Positions 34,397-44,196 of a stretch of 64,000 bases of DNA are shown here, piece after piece. The notes beneath the pieces were generated by a model, which worked only from the letters and a program-made list of their open reading frames with translations, did no database searches and was not told where the DNA came from. A program made the position numbers and the translations under genes. Within the stretch, counting starts at the first letter, position 1; each line of letters opens with the position of its first letter. Source of the stretch: Methylomonas sp. LW13 (GTDB lineage Bacteria > Pseudomonadota > Gammaproteobacteria > Methylococcales > Methylomonadaceae); NCBI RefSeq assembly GCF_016865255.1, contig NZ_CP033381.1:1860001-1924000 (forward strand). The letters run 5' to 3'.

Positions 34397-35203
34397 TCAA
34401 TCCGGTTCCAACACCCGAAACAGCATTTCCTTCACGGTTTGCGGGTCGAAGGGTTTGTCGCAAATCGCCGAGACGCCGGCTTTGTGCACATTACTGAGGC
34501 GGGTTTCGTTTTCTTCGCTGGTCACCATCAAGATCGGTACGATGGAATTGCCCAAATCCTGGCGGATGGTTTTGATCAATTGTTGGCCGTCCATGATAGG
34601 CATATTGTAATCGGTGACGATCAGGTCGAAAGCGTTTTGGTCGCGAGCGAATACATCGACGCCTTCCTTACCGTCCTGGGCCTGGGTAATCTTGACGATG
34701 CCCATATTGTTCAACACGCGGCTGATGTGTTTGCGCGCTAGCGGACTGTCGTCCACCACCAACACCCGCACGTTTTCGATGTCGTAATGTTCCAGGCTGA
34801 TTTCTTGCGGATCGATAAACTCGATGGTCGCCCGCAAGGCGTTTTTTAAATCGTCGTGCGCAAACGGCTTGGGCAAAATCGCTACCACGCCGGCTTGGCG
34901 GATGGTGTCTAGTACCGCAAAGCTGGATTCGCTGGAAATCAGCATGAAGGGGATATGGCTCAGGGCTTCTTCATTGCGCAGATGCTCGACCAGTTCGGTG
35001 GCCATCATATCCGGCAGATACAGGCTGCTGATAATTAAATCCGGGCGGTGATTATGCAAGCTTTCCAGCGCCGCCGCCGCGTTGGAAACGCCTTCGATTT
35101 TGGCTATGCCTTCGTCACGTAAATGCTGCATGATGACTTTTAATTGTGTGGTCGAAGGTTCAATCAGCAAAATCGATAAGTCGGCAATATCTATGGCGTG
35201 CAT
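34397..35203 (-). CDS. Response regulator with two receiver domains, first degenerate
   Basis: 268 aa. First receiver (8-125): the acidic pair is reduced to IEPS and the phosphoacceptor position in DLIISSLYLP is Ser60, although Lys in ILPKPF is kept, so it is unlikely to be phosphorylated. Second receiver (142-265): VVDDSPLARKHI, Asp in VTDYNMPIMDG and Lys in CDKPFD are all intact. No output domain. It probably works by protein contacts, for instance in chemotaxis-like or hybrid kinase signalling. The partner is not adjacent. Confidence 0.87.
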   Translation of the reverse strand: MHAIDIADLSILLIEPSTTQLKVIMQHLRDEGIAKIEGVSNAAAALESLHNHRPDLIISSLYLPDMMATELVEHLRNEEALSHIPFMLISSESSFAVLDTIRQAGVVAILPKPFAHDDLKNALRATIEFIDPQEISLEHYDIENVRVLVVDDSPLARKHISRVLNNMGIVKITQAQDGKEGVDVFARDQNAFDLIVTDYNMPIMDGQQLIKTIRQDLGNSIVPILMVTSEENETRLSNVHKAGVSAICDKPFDPQTVKEMLFRVLEPD

Positions 35204-35356
35204 AAGCGTGTGGCCTGGTTAATGTTGAACGGAATTGCATCCTGCAGGCGCCGGCTGGAAAAAAAATCCCCAAGGGTAGCCGGCGAGATTAAAATTGCGC
35301 GTTGGTTTGCCGGTAAACCGGCAACATTTCACGCTTCAGGATAGACCTAAACCACC

Positions 35357-35920
35357 ATGATTCAAGAAACCCTCGTCACTACCATCAATCTGCAGGGCGA
35401 TACGCACATCGCGCCGATGGGAGTGCATGTTGAACAAGATCACTACATTATCTTGCCGTTTCGGCCCTCGACTACGCTGGATAATCTGCTGGCAACCGAA
35501 ACCGCCGTCATCAATTATTGCGACGATGTGCGGATTTTTGCCGGCTGTCTGACCGGGCGTAGGGACTGGCCCTTATTGCCCGCCCAACAAGTCGCGGGGT
35601 ATTATTTAGCCGATACTTTGGCGCATACCGAACTGCAATTGGTGCGAATCGAAGACGACGACACCCGGCCGAAATTGTTTTGCCGGGCCGTGCACACGGT
35701 CAACCATAAGCCATTTCAAGGCTTTAATCGGGCGCAATATTCAGTGCTGGAAGCGGCGATTTTGATCAGCCGGCTGGATAGATTGCCTGGGGAGAAAATT
35801 CAAGCCGAACTGGATTATTTGCGCATCGGCCTGGATAAAACCGCCGGTGAGCGGGAGCGTCAGGCCTGGGATTGGCTGATGGCGGCGATTGAACAACATC
35901 GCCGGGGAGTGCAAGTATGA
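35357..35920 (+). CDS. DUF447 family protein linked to C1 metabolism
   Basis: 187 aa. The opening MIQETLVTTINLQGDTHIAPMGVH and the segment RPSTTLDNLLATETAVINYCDD match the DUF447 family, a split-barrel flavin-reductase-like fold found in methanogens and methylotrophs, commonly beside genes for methanofuran or tetrahydromethanopterin cofactors. Its stop overlaps the mfnB start by 4 nt (ATGA), so they are coupled. The biochemical role is not known to me. Confidence 0.8.
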   Translation: MIQETLVTTINLQGDTHIAPMGVHVEQDHYIILPFRPSTTLDNLLATETAVINYCDDVRIFAGCLTGRRDWPLLPAQQVAGYYLADTLAHTELQLVRIEDDDTRPKLFCRAVHTVNHKPFQGFNRAQYSVLEAAILISRLDRLPGEKIQAELDYLRIGLDKTAGERERQAWDWLMAAIEQHRRGVQV

Positions 35921-36603
35921 CCGCGATGTTGGCAAGCGTGAATAGTTTGGCGGAAGCGCTGTTGGTCGAAGCCGCCGCCGTCGATATTATCGATTTAAAA
36001 CAACCCGCTCGCGGCGCCTTGGGTGCTCTGGATGTGGCCGAGGTTGCCGAGATTGTCCGCCGCTTGCAACCGGGCAGCTGTGTTAGTGCCACTATCGGCG
36101 ATTTACCGATGCAGCCCGAACTGGTCCTGCCGGCCGTGCAAGCCATGGCGGCTACCGGCGTCAATTATGTGAAAATCGGGTTTTTTCCGGGCGGCGACTG
36201 GCTGGCGTGCGTCGAGGGTTTACAGGCGATTGCTGCGCGGGGCGTGGCCTTGGTCGCGGTATTGTTTGCCGATACCCGCCCGGATTTTGCGATGATTGAT
36301 GCTTTAGCCCAGGCCGGTTTTCGCGGGGTGATGCTGGATACCGCCAATAAACAACTCGGTTCATTGACGCGGCTGATGACGTTCGACGAATTGCAACTTT
36401 TTGTCGATAGGGTCGCCAGTCTGGGCTTGCTGAGTGGCTTGGCCGGTTCCTTGCGCGCCGACGATGTAGCGAGTTTAGTGCAGTTAAGTCCGGATTATTT
36501 GGGGTTTCGCGGCGCCTTGTGTCGGGAGCATTCCCGCACCGCGCAATTGGATGTCGCGCAAATCGACAGACTTAGACAACATTGGCGCGCTTTAGCGTAT
36601 TGA
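35917..36603 (+). CDS. mfnB: MfnB-like (5-formylfuran-3-yl)methyl phosphate synthase
   Basis: 228 aa TIM-barrel protein. The family active-site Lys is in DIIDLKQPARGALGAL (residues 22-37) and a second Lys in VNYVKIGFFPGG. MfnB makes the furan precursor of methanofuran from two glyceraldehyde-3-phosphates. In methylotrophic bacteria methanofuran analogues serve the H4MPT-linked formaldehyde oxidation pathway. This is the best single marker that the host is a methylotroph. It overlaps the DUF447 gene. Confidence 0.88.
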   Translation: MTAMLASVNSLAEALLVEAAAVDIIDLKQPARGALGALDVAEVAEIVRRLQPGSCVSATIGDLPMQPELVLPAVQAMAATGVNYVKIGFFPGGDWLACVEGLQAIAARGVALVAVLFADTRPDFAMIDALAQAGFRGVMLDTANKQLGSLTRLMTFDELQLFVDRVASLGLLSGLAGSLRADDVASLVQLSPDYLGFRGALCREHSRTAQLDVAQIDRLRQHWRALAY

Positions 36604-36726
36604 ATGAGCCTGCTGATGAATTGACAGTACCCATCGCACTATCGATAGGACATAACAATAACACTAGCCGCTAACAGACTTAAGTCTACATAATATTGGC
36701 AGACCGGCAAACAGCAAGGGAACACT

Positions 36727-39700
36727 GTGGAGCAATATAGCGAACAAAACCAGGCCAGGCCTCTGCTTTGGACGGTGCTACTACTTTTACTTGCGCAGTT
36801 GCTTAGCTTGTATTTTCCGCTATCGGAATCCTTGCGGCCGTTTGTCAGCCAATCCTTAGGCGTACATACCTTGATGGAAGGTTTTTCCATCGTGATTTCC
36901 GCATTGGTTTTCGCCGTGGGTTGGAGCGTTTATCAAAAGGAAAACTCCGCCGGATTCATGATGCTGGCCTGCTGTTTCTTAGGCGTGGCGGTCCTGGATT
37001 TAATGCATACCCTGTCTTTCAGTGGCATGCCGGCCTTTATCACCGAAAGCGATCCGGAAAAAGCCATCGCTTTTTGGTTGATGGCCCGCGCGTTTGCGGC
37101 GCTAGGCTTAGTGATGGGTTTGCTGGTGCCAAGCAGGCAAATATCACCGGTATCGCGCTCATTGATGTTGAGCGGTGTGCTGCTCTATATTGTTCTGGGT
37201 TGCTGGCTGGTGTTTTTCCATCAGGACTGGTTACCGCGCACCTTTGATGCAGTTCAGGGCTTAACGTCTGTTAAAAAAGCCTGCGAATATCTATTGGCCG
37301 GCGTCTATGCTCTCAGTGCCATCGGCTATTTACTCCAAACCCGCCGTCAACATTCTTACGATCCGGCTGGTTTGGCGGCGGCTGCCGCTATCATGGCCAT
37401 GAGCGAGTTGTTCGTGACCTTTTATGCCAGCGTGACCGATTTATATATTTTGCTCGGCCACATCTATAAAGTAGTCGCCTATGGCCTGATCTACCGTTCG
37501 GTATTTCTCAACAGCATCCAACTGCCTTACCAGAGGCTTTATCAAGCCCATCAGGCGCTGTCCGGTAGCGAAGCCAAATTTCACGCGATTATCGAAGAGT
37601 CGCCGATTGCTTATGTACTGCATGATAGCCAAGGCAATATCAATTATTTGAACTCGGCTTTCGTGAAAACGTTTGGGTATACGCTAAGCGATATTCCGAC
37701 CTTGGCGGAATGGTGGTGGCATGCCCATCCCGATGCCGAATATCGGCAGCAGGTCATCGCTAATTGGCACAGTTATCAGCGTGTTCCGCATTCCGCGGCC
37801 GAGTCCAGCCAAACAGCGGAATTGAAAGTGTGTTGCAAGGATGGCAGGTGCCGGATGGTGTTGGTGGACATCGTCTTATTGGGCGATAGCTTGGCAGGTA
37901 ATCAATTACTGATTTTGCGCGATATTTCCGAACGGTTGGAAGCGATGCACAAACTAGCCGATTCGGTAAACATGTTGCAAACCGTCATCAATACCATCCC
38001 CAGCCGCGTATTCTGGAAAGACCTGAATTACCGTTATCTGGGGGCCAACTTAGCCTTCAGTAGGGATGCCGGGCTAGATAGCCCCGCCGAATTGATCGGT
38101 AAATCCGATGAGCAATTAGTTTGGCGAGATTTAGCGCACTTATATCGAGCAGACGATAAGCAGGTAATAGAGAGTAATACGGCAAAATTGAATTACGAAG
38201 AAACGCTAATGGGGCCGGCAGGTAAAACCATGCATTTGCGAACCTCAAGAGTGCCCTTACGTAATTTGCAGCAACAGACTATTGGTGTGTTGGGTGTGTA
38301 CGAGGACATTACCGCGCGGAAAAGCGCCGAAGAGGAAATGCAACTGGCGGCCTTGGTGTATTTGAACAGTAGTGAAGCAATGATGGTCACCGATGCCACG
38401 GGCACTATCATCACGGTTAATCCGGCATTTACCACGGTAACCGGATATTCGGCGGACGAAGTGATAGGCCGCGCCTTTGTCGGCGGCGCTACAGAGCCTC
38501 ATGATCAGGCTTTCTACAAAACCGTCTTGCGGGTAATCAATACCAACGGTCAGTGGGCCGGCGAAATCAGCGGCCGTCGCAAGAACGGCGAGGATTGCAT
38601 CCAGTGGGTAACTATCAACTCCATTCTGAATGAGAGCGGCGGTGTGCACAGGCGGGTGGCCTTGATCGCGGATATTACCGACCGGAAAAAATCCGAAGAA
38701 TTGATTTGGCGGCAAGCCAATTTCGATCCGCTGACCGGTTTGCCGAATCGCAATATGTTTTTAGATCGGCTTAATCAGGAAATCAAAAAGGCTTTTCGGC
38801 ATGGTCGGCATGTGGCATTGATGTTTCTGGACTTGGACCGCTTCAAGGATGTCAATGACAGCATGGGCCACTTCATGGGAGACATCTTGTTGAAGGAAGC
38901 CGCGCGGCGCATCAGCGGCTGCGTGCGCGATTGCGACAGCATTGCCAGACTGGGCGGCGATGAATTTACCGTGATTCTCGGCGAGTTGGATCAAGTGGAT
39001 GGCGTCAACCGGATCGCCCGGAACATCTTGCAGGCTTTAGCGGAACCGTTTCGTTTGGGCAATGAGACGGCCTATATTTCAGGGAGTATAGGCATTGCCC
39101 TGTATCCGGACGATGCGCTGGACACCGATTCCTTATTAAAAAATGCCGATCAGGCAATGTACGCTGCCAAAAATCAGGGCCGCGACCGCTATCAATATTT
39201 CACTGCCTTGATGCAGCAGAACGCCCAACTGCGCATGCGGCTGGCCAACGATTTGCACGGCGCGCTGGCCCGTCAGCAGTTTTTACTGCATTACCAACCG
39301 ATTATCGAGTTTGCCAGCGGCAGCATAGCCAAAGCCGAAGCCCTGCTGCGTTGGCTGCATCCGACGCTGGGCATGGTCAGCCCGGCCGAATTTATTCCGG
39401 TTGCCGAAGATACAGGGGTTATCGTCGATATTGGCGATTGGGTTTTTGACACTGCCGCGCACCAGGCTAAGCAGTGGCGGCAAACCTATAATCCGGATTT
39501 CCAGATCAGCGTCAACAAATCGCCCGTGCAGTTCCGCCGGCAAGCCATGGAAGCCAACCAATGGCTTGCCTTATTGCAAGAGCTGGATTTGCCGGGCCAG
39601 AGCGTGATCGTTGAAATAACCGAGGGCTTGATATTGGATGCCAGCAACAGCACGCGCGAGCAACTGTCGGCGTTTCGCGATGGCGGGATGCAGGTGGCTT

Positions 39701-40032
39701 TGGACGATTTCGGCACCGGGTATTCGTCTCTGGCCTATTTGAAAAAATTCGACATCGATTACATCAAGATAGACCAGGCGTTTGTCCGGAGTCTGGTGGC
39801 CGGCTCCAGCGACATGGCCTTGTGCGAAGCCATCGTGGTAATGGCGCACAAATTGGGCATTAAGGTCGTCGCCGAAGGTATAGAGACCCAGGAACAATAC
39901 GATCTATTAAACCGAATGGGCTGCGATTACGGACAAGGCTATTTAATTTCCAAACCGGTCCCGGCCGACCAATTCGAACAGTTGCTCGATAAGGCTTTTA
40001 CCCAAGCACCGTCCGGCGATGGACGGCATTAG
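36727..40032 (+). CDS. Membrane GGDEF/EAL protein with MASE3-like sensor and three PAS domains
   Basis: 1101 aa, GTG start with AAGGGAA upstream. Seven or so membrane helices at 12-260 resemble a MASE3 sensor (GVAVLDLMHTLSFSGMP). PAS domains lie at about 280-395, 410-530 and 540-655. The GGDEF motif is intact (GGDEF at 743-747) and EAL is intact (Glu871-Ala-Leu), with DDFGTGYSSLAYLKKFDIDY and the late ETQEQ glutamate. It could make and break cyclic di-GMP; net activity cannot be told. Preceded by a 120-bp gap and followed by an AEC transporter. Confidence 0.92.
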   Translation: MEQYSEQNQARPLLWTVLLLLLAQLLSLYFPLSESLRPFVSQSLGVHTLMEGFSIVISALVFAVGWSVYQKENSAGFMMLACCFLGVAVLDLMHTLSFSGMPAFITESDPEKAIAFWLMARAFAALGLVMGLLVPSRQISPVSRSLMLSGVLLYIVLGCWLVFFHQDWLPRTFDAVQGLTSVKKACEYLLAGVYALSAIGYLLQTRRQHSYDPAGLAAAAAIMAMSELFVTFYASVTDLYILLGHIYKVVAYGLIYRSVFLNSIQLPYQRLYQAHQALSGSEAKFHAIIEESPIAYVLHDSQGNINYLNSAFVKTFGYTLSDIPTLAEWWWHAHPDAEYRQQVIANWHSYQRVPHSAAESSQTAELKVCCKDGRCRMVLVDIVLLGDSLAGNQLLILRDISERLEAMHKLADSVNMLQTVINTIPSRVFWKDLNYRYLGANLAFSRDAGLDSPAELIGKSDEQLVWRDLAHLYRADDKQVIESNTAKLNYEETLMGPAGKTMHLRTSRVPLRNLQQQTIGVLGVYEDITARKSAEEEMQLAALVYLNSSEAMMVTDATGTIITVNPAFTTVTGYSADEVIGRAFVGGATEPHDQAFYKTVLRVINTNGQWAGEISGRRKNGEDCIQWVTINSILNESGGVHRRVALIADITDRKKSEELIWRQANFDPLTGLPNRNMFLDRLNQEIKKAFRHGRHVALMFLDLDRFKDVNDSMGHFMGDILLKEAARRISGCVRDCDSIARLGGDEFTVILGELDQVDGVNRIARNILQALAEPFRLGNETAYISGSIGIALYPDDALDTDSLLKNADQAMYAAKNQGRDRYQYFTALMQQNAQLRMRLANDLHGALARQQFLLHYQPIIEFASGSIAKAEALLRWLHPTLGMVSPAEFIPVAEDTGVIVDIGDWVFDTAAHQAKQWRQTYNPDFQISVNKSPVQFRRQAMEANQWLALLQELDLPGQSVIVEITEGLILDASNSTREQLSAFRDGGMQVALDDFGTGYSSLAYLKKFDIDYIKIDQAFVRSLVAGSSDMALCEAIVVMAHKLGIKVVAEGIETQEQYDLLNRMGCDYGQGYLISKPVPADQFEQLLDKAFTQAPSGDGRH

Positions 40033-40175
40033 CCAGAACACTGGAATGATTACCCAGCCTTTATCTATCGCCGCCCCCGTTCTTGCGGGACACGCATCCG
40101 GAAAATTTAAGGGCCTTGGTTGATCGGAATGCTTTAGCCGGGTGGCAGCATCGCCAGCCTGATAAAATGCGCGGC

Positions 40176-41090
40176 ATGAATACAACCTTGATGCAAATGA
40201 CCGCGCTGATGCTGTGCGGTGCCGGTTGGCGAGTATTAACCCCTAACCGCTTGACGGCGGACCAGACCCGGTTGGTATTAACCAGCGTGGTGTACTATTT
40301 TTTTATGCCGGTTATGGTGCTGGAGGTGCTGTGGCGGGCCGATATTGGTTGGCAATCGCTGCAATACTCCGCATTGGGTTTTATCAGCATCTTGTTGTCG
40401 ATTTTGGCGACTTGGCTGCTTGCTAAGTTGTTTAAATTTAAAAACCCGCAAACCGGGGCGGTGATTTTGGCGGCGGCTTTTCCAAACGTCACCTATCTGG
40501 GCTTGCCGGTATTGGAGCAGATTTTCGGCGACTGGACCCGGTCTTTGGTCATTCAGATCGATTTATTTGCCGAAGCGCCGTTGGTCTATACCTTGGGTAT
40601 CATGCTGGCCCGCCATTACGGCGCTAGCGGCGAACCTAAGCCAAAATCGGTGTTGGCATTTTTCAATGCGCCGCCGTTCTGGGCTGCGTTTGTCGCGGTC
40701 GTGTTAAACCTCAATCAGGTGCCGATACCGTTTTGGGTGGCCGGCTTACTGCAAAAATGTTCCGGAGCGGTCGCTCCGTTGATGATTTTTTCGTTAGGTT
40801 TGGCGCTTAGCTGGCGGGATATACGCCTGCGCAACGTACCGTTCATCGTCCCCACTGCATTAGTTAAACTAGGCTTGATGCCGCTGATTGCCTTGTGGCT
40901 GGCAAACCTGCTCAATTTGACTGGTCAACCCAGGGCGGCGGCCGTGATGGATATAGCCATGCCGAGTATGGTGATGGGCATCGTGTTATGCGACCGCTAT
41001 AAGCTGGACAGCGGTTTATATGCGATGGCCGTGACGGTGACGACGGCCTTGAGTTTAGTGAGCTTACCGCTCTGGTATCGGGTGTTATGA
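40176..41090 (+). CDS. AEC family transporter (auxin efflux carrier-like)
   Basis: About 304 aa from ATG 40176 (ATG 40167 is equally possible). Ten hydrophobic segments in two halves, with NRLTADQTRLVLTSVVYYFFMP near the start, AAFPNVTYLGLPVLEQIFG in the middle and AMPSMVMGIVLCDRYKLD near the end, typical of the AEC/PIN-related family. Substrate unknown, often small organic acids or amino acids. The stop overlaps the CinA-like start (ATGA). Confidence 0.87.
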   Translation: MNTTLMQMTALMLCGAGWRVLTPNRLTADQTRLVLTSVVYYFFMPVMVLEVLWRADIGWQSLQYSALGFISILLSILATWLLAKLFKFKNPQTGAVILAAAFPNVTYLGLPVLEQIFGDWTRSLVIQIDLFAEAPLVYTLGIMLARHYGASGEPKPKSVLAFFNAPPFWAAFVAVVLNLNQVPIPFWVAGLLQKCSGAVAPLMIFSLGLALSWRDIRLRNVPFIVPTALVKLGLMPLIALWLANLLNLTGQPRAAAVMDIAMPSMVMGIVLCDRYKLDSGLYAMAVTVTTALSLVSLPLWYRVL

Positions 41091-42307
41091 AACAGATTGC
41101 CGAAATATTCTCGCAAGGCGAGGAAATTGTCTGCGGGCAAACCGTGGACAGCAACGCCGCCTGGCTCTCCCAGCAATTGGTTGAGTTGGGCTTTACGCTG
41201 AAACGCCACACCGCAGTGGGCGATGACGTGGACGATTTGGTGGCCTTGTTCACGGAAATTGCCGAGCGCGCCGACTGCTGTATTTGCACCGGCGGTTTGG
41301 GGCCGACTATCGACGACTTAACCGCCGAAGCAGTCAGTATCGCCAGCGGTCAGCCTTTACGATTCGACGATCAGGCCTTTGCCGACATTCAACAATATTA
41401 CGCCCGCCGCAATCGCGTGATGCCGGCGGCAAATCGCAAGCAAGCTATGCTGCCGCAGTCGGCAATACGTATCGACAACGCTTACGGCACCGCGCCGGGC
41501 TTTGCCTTGCAATTCAAACGCTGCTGGTTCGTGTGTCTGCCGGGTGTGCCGTCGGAAATGAAGAATATGTTTACCTCGCTAGTTCGGCCGCAATTACTGC
41601 AGGGTTTTGAGCTACAGCCGGCGTGTTTGGTCAGCTTGCGCAGCCTAGGCATAGGCGAATCGGCCATTCAGCAATGCTTGGTGGATATTGATTTGCCAGC
41701 GGGTGTGCAACTGGGGTTTCGTGCCGCGCCCGATGAAGTGCAGACCAAACTATTGTTTCCCAGTAATTTCCCCGAGCACGAAAAGCGTGATTGCGTGGCC
41801 ACCGTGGCGGACAGAATCGGCGATTACGTGTTTGCCATTGATGGCCTGGACGAAGCGCAGGGCGATCTGCTGGATGTCGTGAGCAAAGCCATGAGCCGGA
41901 AATCTTATTCGCTCGCCTTGCTGGAAACCGCCAGCCAAGGCCGGTTAGCTGTCAAATGCTTGGGATGCGACTGGCTAAGGCGCGTAGAAATCAATCTGGA
42001 TTGGGGACGCAACACCGGCGCAGGCGAAGCGGGGGGCGGCGATTTACTGCCTATCGCCAAAATTTGGGCGGAACAGCTGAAAGCTCGCGAGCAAACCGAT
42101 TTTGCCTTAGTTCAGCTTTTTGCCGGCAGCGCCGAAGATTACCGGGATAAGGATAAAGCCATAGTCCTTTACAATGCCTTAGCCACACCCAGCGGCGTGG
42201 TCTCGACCCAGCTAAGCGCCTATGGCGCCCTTAAAACCAAACAAAACCAGGCGGCTTTATTCGCGCTGGACTTACTCAGACGTTACCTACAAAACAAATG
42301 CCTTTAA
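41087..42307 (+). CDS. CinA-like protein with degenerate C-terminal domain
   Basis: 406 aa. The N-terminal MoCF-binding-like domain is clear: EIFSQGEEIVCGQTVDSNAAWLSQQL and CICTGGLGPTIDDLTAEAVS. The middle holds LPGVPSEMKNMF. The C-terminal CinA amidase domain is altered: where active NMN deamidases have AESCTGG this protein has LETASQG, so deamidase activity is doubtful. It starts in the AEC gene stop and ends 10 nt inside uup. Confidence 0.87.
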   Translation: MKQIAEIFSQGEEIVCGQTVDSNAAWLSQQLVELGFTLKRHTAVGDDVDDLVALFTEIAERADCCICTGGLGPTIDDLTAEAVSIASGQPLRFDDQAFADIQQYYARRNRVMPAANRKQAMLPQSAIRIDNAYGTAPGFALQFKRCWFVCLPGVPSEMKNMFTSLVRPQLLQGFELQPACLVSLRSLGIGESAIQQCLVDIDLPAGVQLGFRAAPDEVQTKLLFPSNFPEHEKRDCVATVADRIGDYVFAIDGLDEAQGDLLDVVSKAMSRKSYSLALLETASQGRLAVKCLGCDWLRRVEINLDWGRNTGAGEAGGGDLLPIAKIWAEQLKAREQTDFALVQLFAGSAEDYRDKDKAIVLYNALATPSGVVSTQLSAYGALKTKQNQAALFALDLLRRYLQNKCL

Positions 42308-44184
42308 TCCGTTTAACCAATGTTTCCATCGCCTTCGGCACCCACGCGCTGCTCGATAACGCCGCCTTTCAACTCGACGCCGGCGAGCGGGTCGGCCTGC
42401 TGGGCCGCAACGGCGAAGGCAAATCCACTTTAATGAAAATTATCGCCGGCGATATTCATGCCGATCATGGCGAAATCTGGAAACAGCCGGAATTGCGTTT
42501 AGCCTGGCTGGAGCAATCGCCCAATCTGGACGAAAACGACACAATCTACGAAGCCGTCGCTGGTGGACTTGGCGAATTGGGCCGGGTGATCGCCCGTTAC
42601 CATGAATTATTGAGCCATATGGATGGCAGCGAGCAATCCCTGCAAGCCCTGGGCGATGTGCAACATAAGCTGGAAGCCGACAATGGCTGGGAGTTTCAAA
42701 CCCGCGTCGAAGCGGTATTGAGCAAACTGCAATTGCCGGCGGACGTGCTGGTCGGCAGTTTGTCCGGCGGCTGGAAACGTCGAGTCGCACTAGCGCGCGC
42801 TTTGGTCATCGAGCCGGAAGTGTTGTTGCTGGACGAGCCGACCAACCATTTGGATTTTGAAAGTATCACCTGGCTGGAAGAGCAAATCCTGGCCTTCCAG
42901 GGTGCGGTGATGTTTGTCACCCATGACCGGGCATTTTTACAAAAACTGGCGACGCGGATTATCGATCTGGATCGCGGGCAATTGACTTCCTGGGCCGGTA
43001 ATTATCAAGACTATTTGACTCGCAAGGCGGCTGCTTTGGAAGACGAAGCCAATCAAAACGCCGAGTTCGACAAGAAGTTGGCCAAGGAAGAAGTCTGGAT
43101 TCGCCAGGGCGTCAAAGCCAGACGGACACGTAACGAAGGGCGAGTCCGAGCGTTGAAGAAATTGCGCGCCGAGCGTTCCGAACGGCGCAATACTCAAGGC
43201 ACCGCCAAGCTTAGTTTGAATAAAGGCGAAGCCTCCGGCAAGAAAGTGGTCGAAGCCATCGATGTCAATTTTCAATATCAGGACAAACCCATCATCAAGG
43301 ATTTTTCGCTGCGCATCGAACGCGGCGACAAGATCGGTTTGATCGGCAACAACGGCGCCGGCAAATCCACTTTGCTGAAGTTGCTGCTCGGCCAATTACA
43401 ACCGACCACCGGTAGCATCGAGCTGGGCACCAATCTGCAAATCGCTTACTTCGACCAATTGCGCGAACAGCTTGATCCGGAAATCTCGGTGGCTGACAGC
43501 GTGCTGGACGGCGGCGAGTTTGTCGATACGCCGGACGGCAAACGCCACGTCATGTCTTACCTGGCCGACTTTTTATTCGCGCCGGCCCGCGCCCGTTCGC
43601 CGGTGAAAAGCCTGTCCGGCGGCGAGAAAAATCGGTTGCTGCTGGCGCGCCTGTTTACCAAGACCGCCAATCTGATCGTGATGGACGAACCCACCAATGA
43701 TTTGGATTTGGAAACCCTGGAGATTCTGGAAGAAAAACTGGTCGAGTACCAAGGCACTTTATTGCTGGTCAGTCATGACCGGGAGTTCTTGGATAATGTC
43801 GTCACCAGCGTACTGGTGTTCGAAGGCGAGGGCAGGGTGGAAGAATACATCGGCGGGTATGCCGATTGGTTTGCCCTGATGGAGCAGAACAAAAAAGCCG
43901 AAGCGGTAAAGATTGCCGAACAAGCGGTGAAAAAAGAGAAGCCCAAAACCGCGCCGGCCAAGAAACTTAGCTTTAAAGAACAGCGGGAACTCGAGCAACT
44001 GCCGGCGCTGATCGAACAACTGGAAACATTGCAAACCCAGCTGACAGCGGAAATGAACGAAGCCGGTTTTTATAAACAAAGTCCCGATGCGGTGGCGGCC
44101 AAACTGGCGCAATTGCAAACCGCCGAGGCCGATCTAAGTCAGGCCTATCAGCGTTGGGACGAATTGGAAGCCCTGCAGGGTTGA
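42298..44184 (+). CDS. uup: ABC-F ATP-binding protein Uup
   Basis: 628 aa. Two ABC cassettes: Walker A GRNGEGKSTL and GNNGAGKSTL, signature LSGGWKRRVALARAL and LSGGEKNRLLLARLF, Walker B VLLLDEPTNHLD and LIVMDEPTNDLD. A Lys-rich linker follows the first cassette, and a C-terminal coiled coil (about 560-628) is the Uup DNA-binding tail. There is no transmembrane part, as expected for ABC-F proteins, which act on ribosomes or in genome stability. The start overlaps the CinA-like gene end. Confidence 0.93.
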   Translation: MPLIRLTNVSIAFGTHALLDNAAFQLDAGERVGLLGRNGEGKSTLMKIIAGDIHADHGEIWKQPELRLAWLEQSPNLDENDTIYEAVAGGLGELGRVIARYHELLSHMDGSEQSLQALGDVQHKLEADNGWEFQTRVEAVLSKLQLPADVLVGSLSGGWKRRVALARALVIEPEVLLLDEPTNHLDFESITWLEEQILAFQGAVMFVTHDRAFLQKLATRIIDLDRGQLTSWAGNYQDYLTRKAAALEDEANQNAEFDKKLAKEEVWIRQGVKARRTRNEGRVRALKKLRAERSERRNTQGTAKLSLNKGEASGKKVVEAIDVNFQYQDKPIIKDFSLRIERGDKIGLIGNNGAGKSTLLKLLLGQLQPTTGSIELGTNLQIAYFDQLREQLDPEISVADSVLDGGEFVDTPDGKRHVMSYLADFLFAPARARSPVKSLSGGEKNRLLLARLFTKTANLIVMDEPTNDLDLETLEILEEKLVEYQGTLLLVSHDREFLDNVVTSVLVFEGEGRVEEYIGGYADWFALMEQNKKAEAVKIAEQAVKKEKPKTAPAKKLSFKEQRELEQLPALIEQLETLQTQLTAEMNEAGFYKQSPDAVAAKLAQLQTAEADLSQAYQRWDELEALQG

Positions 44185-44196
44185 GCAGGTTGCTGT

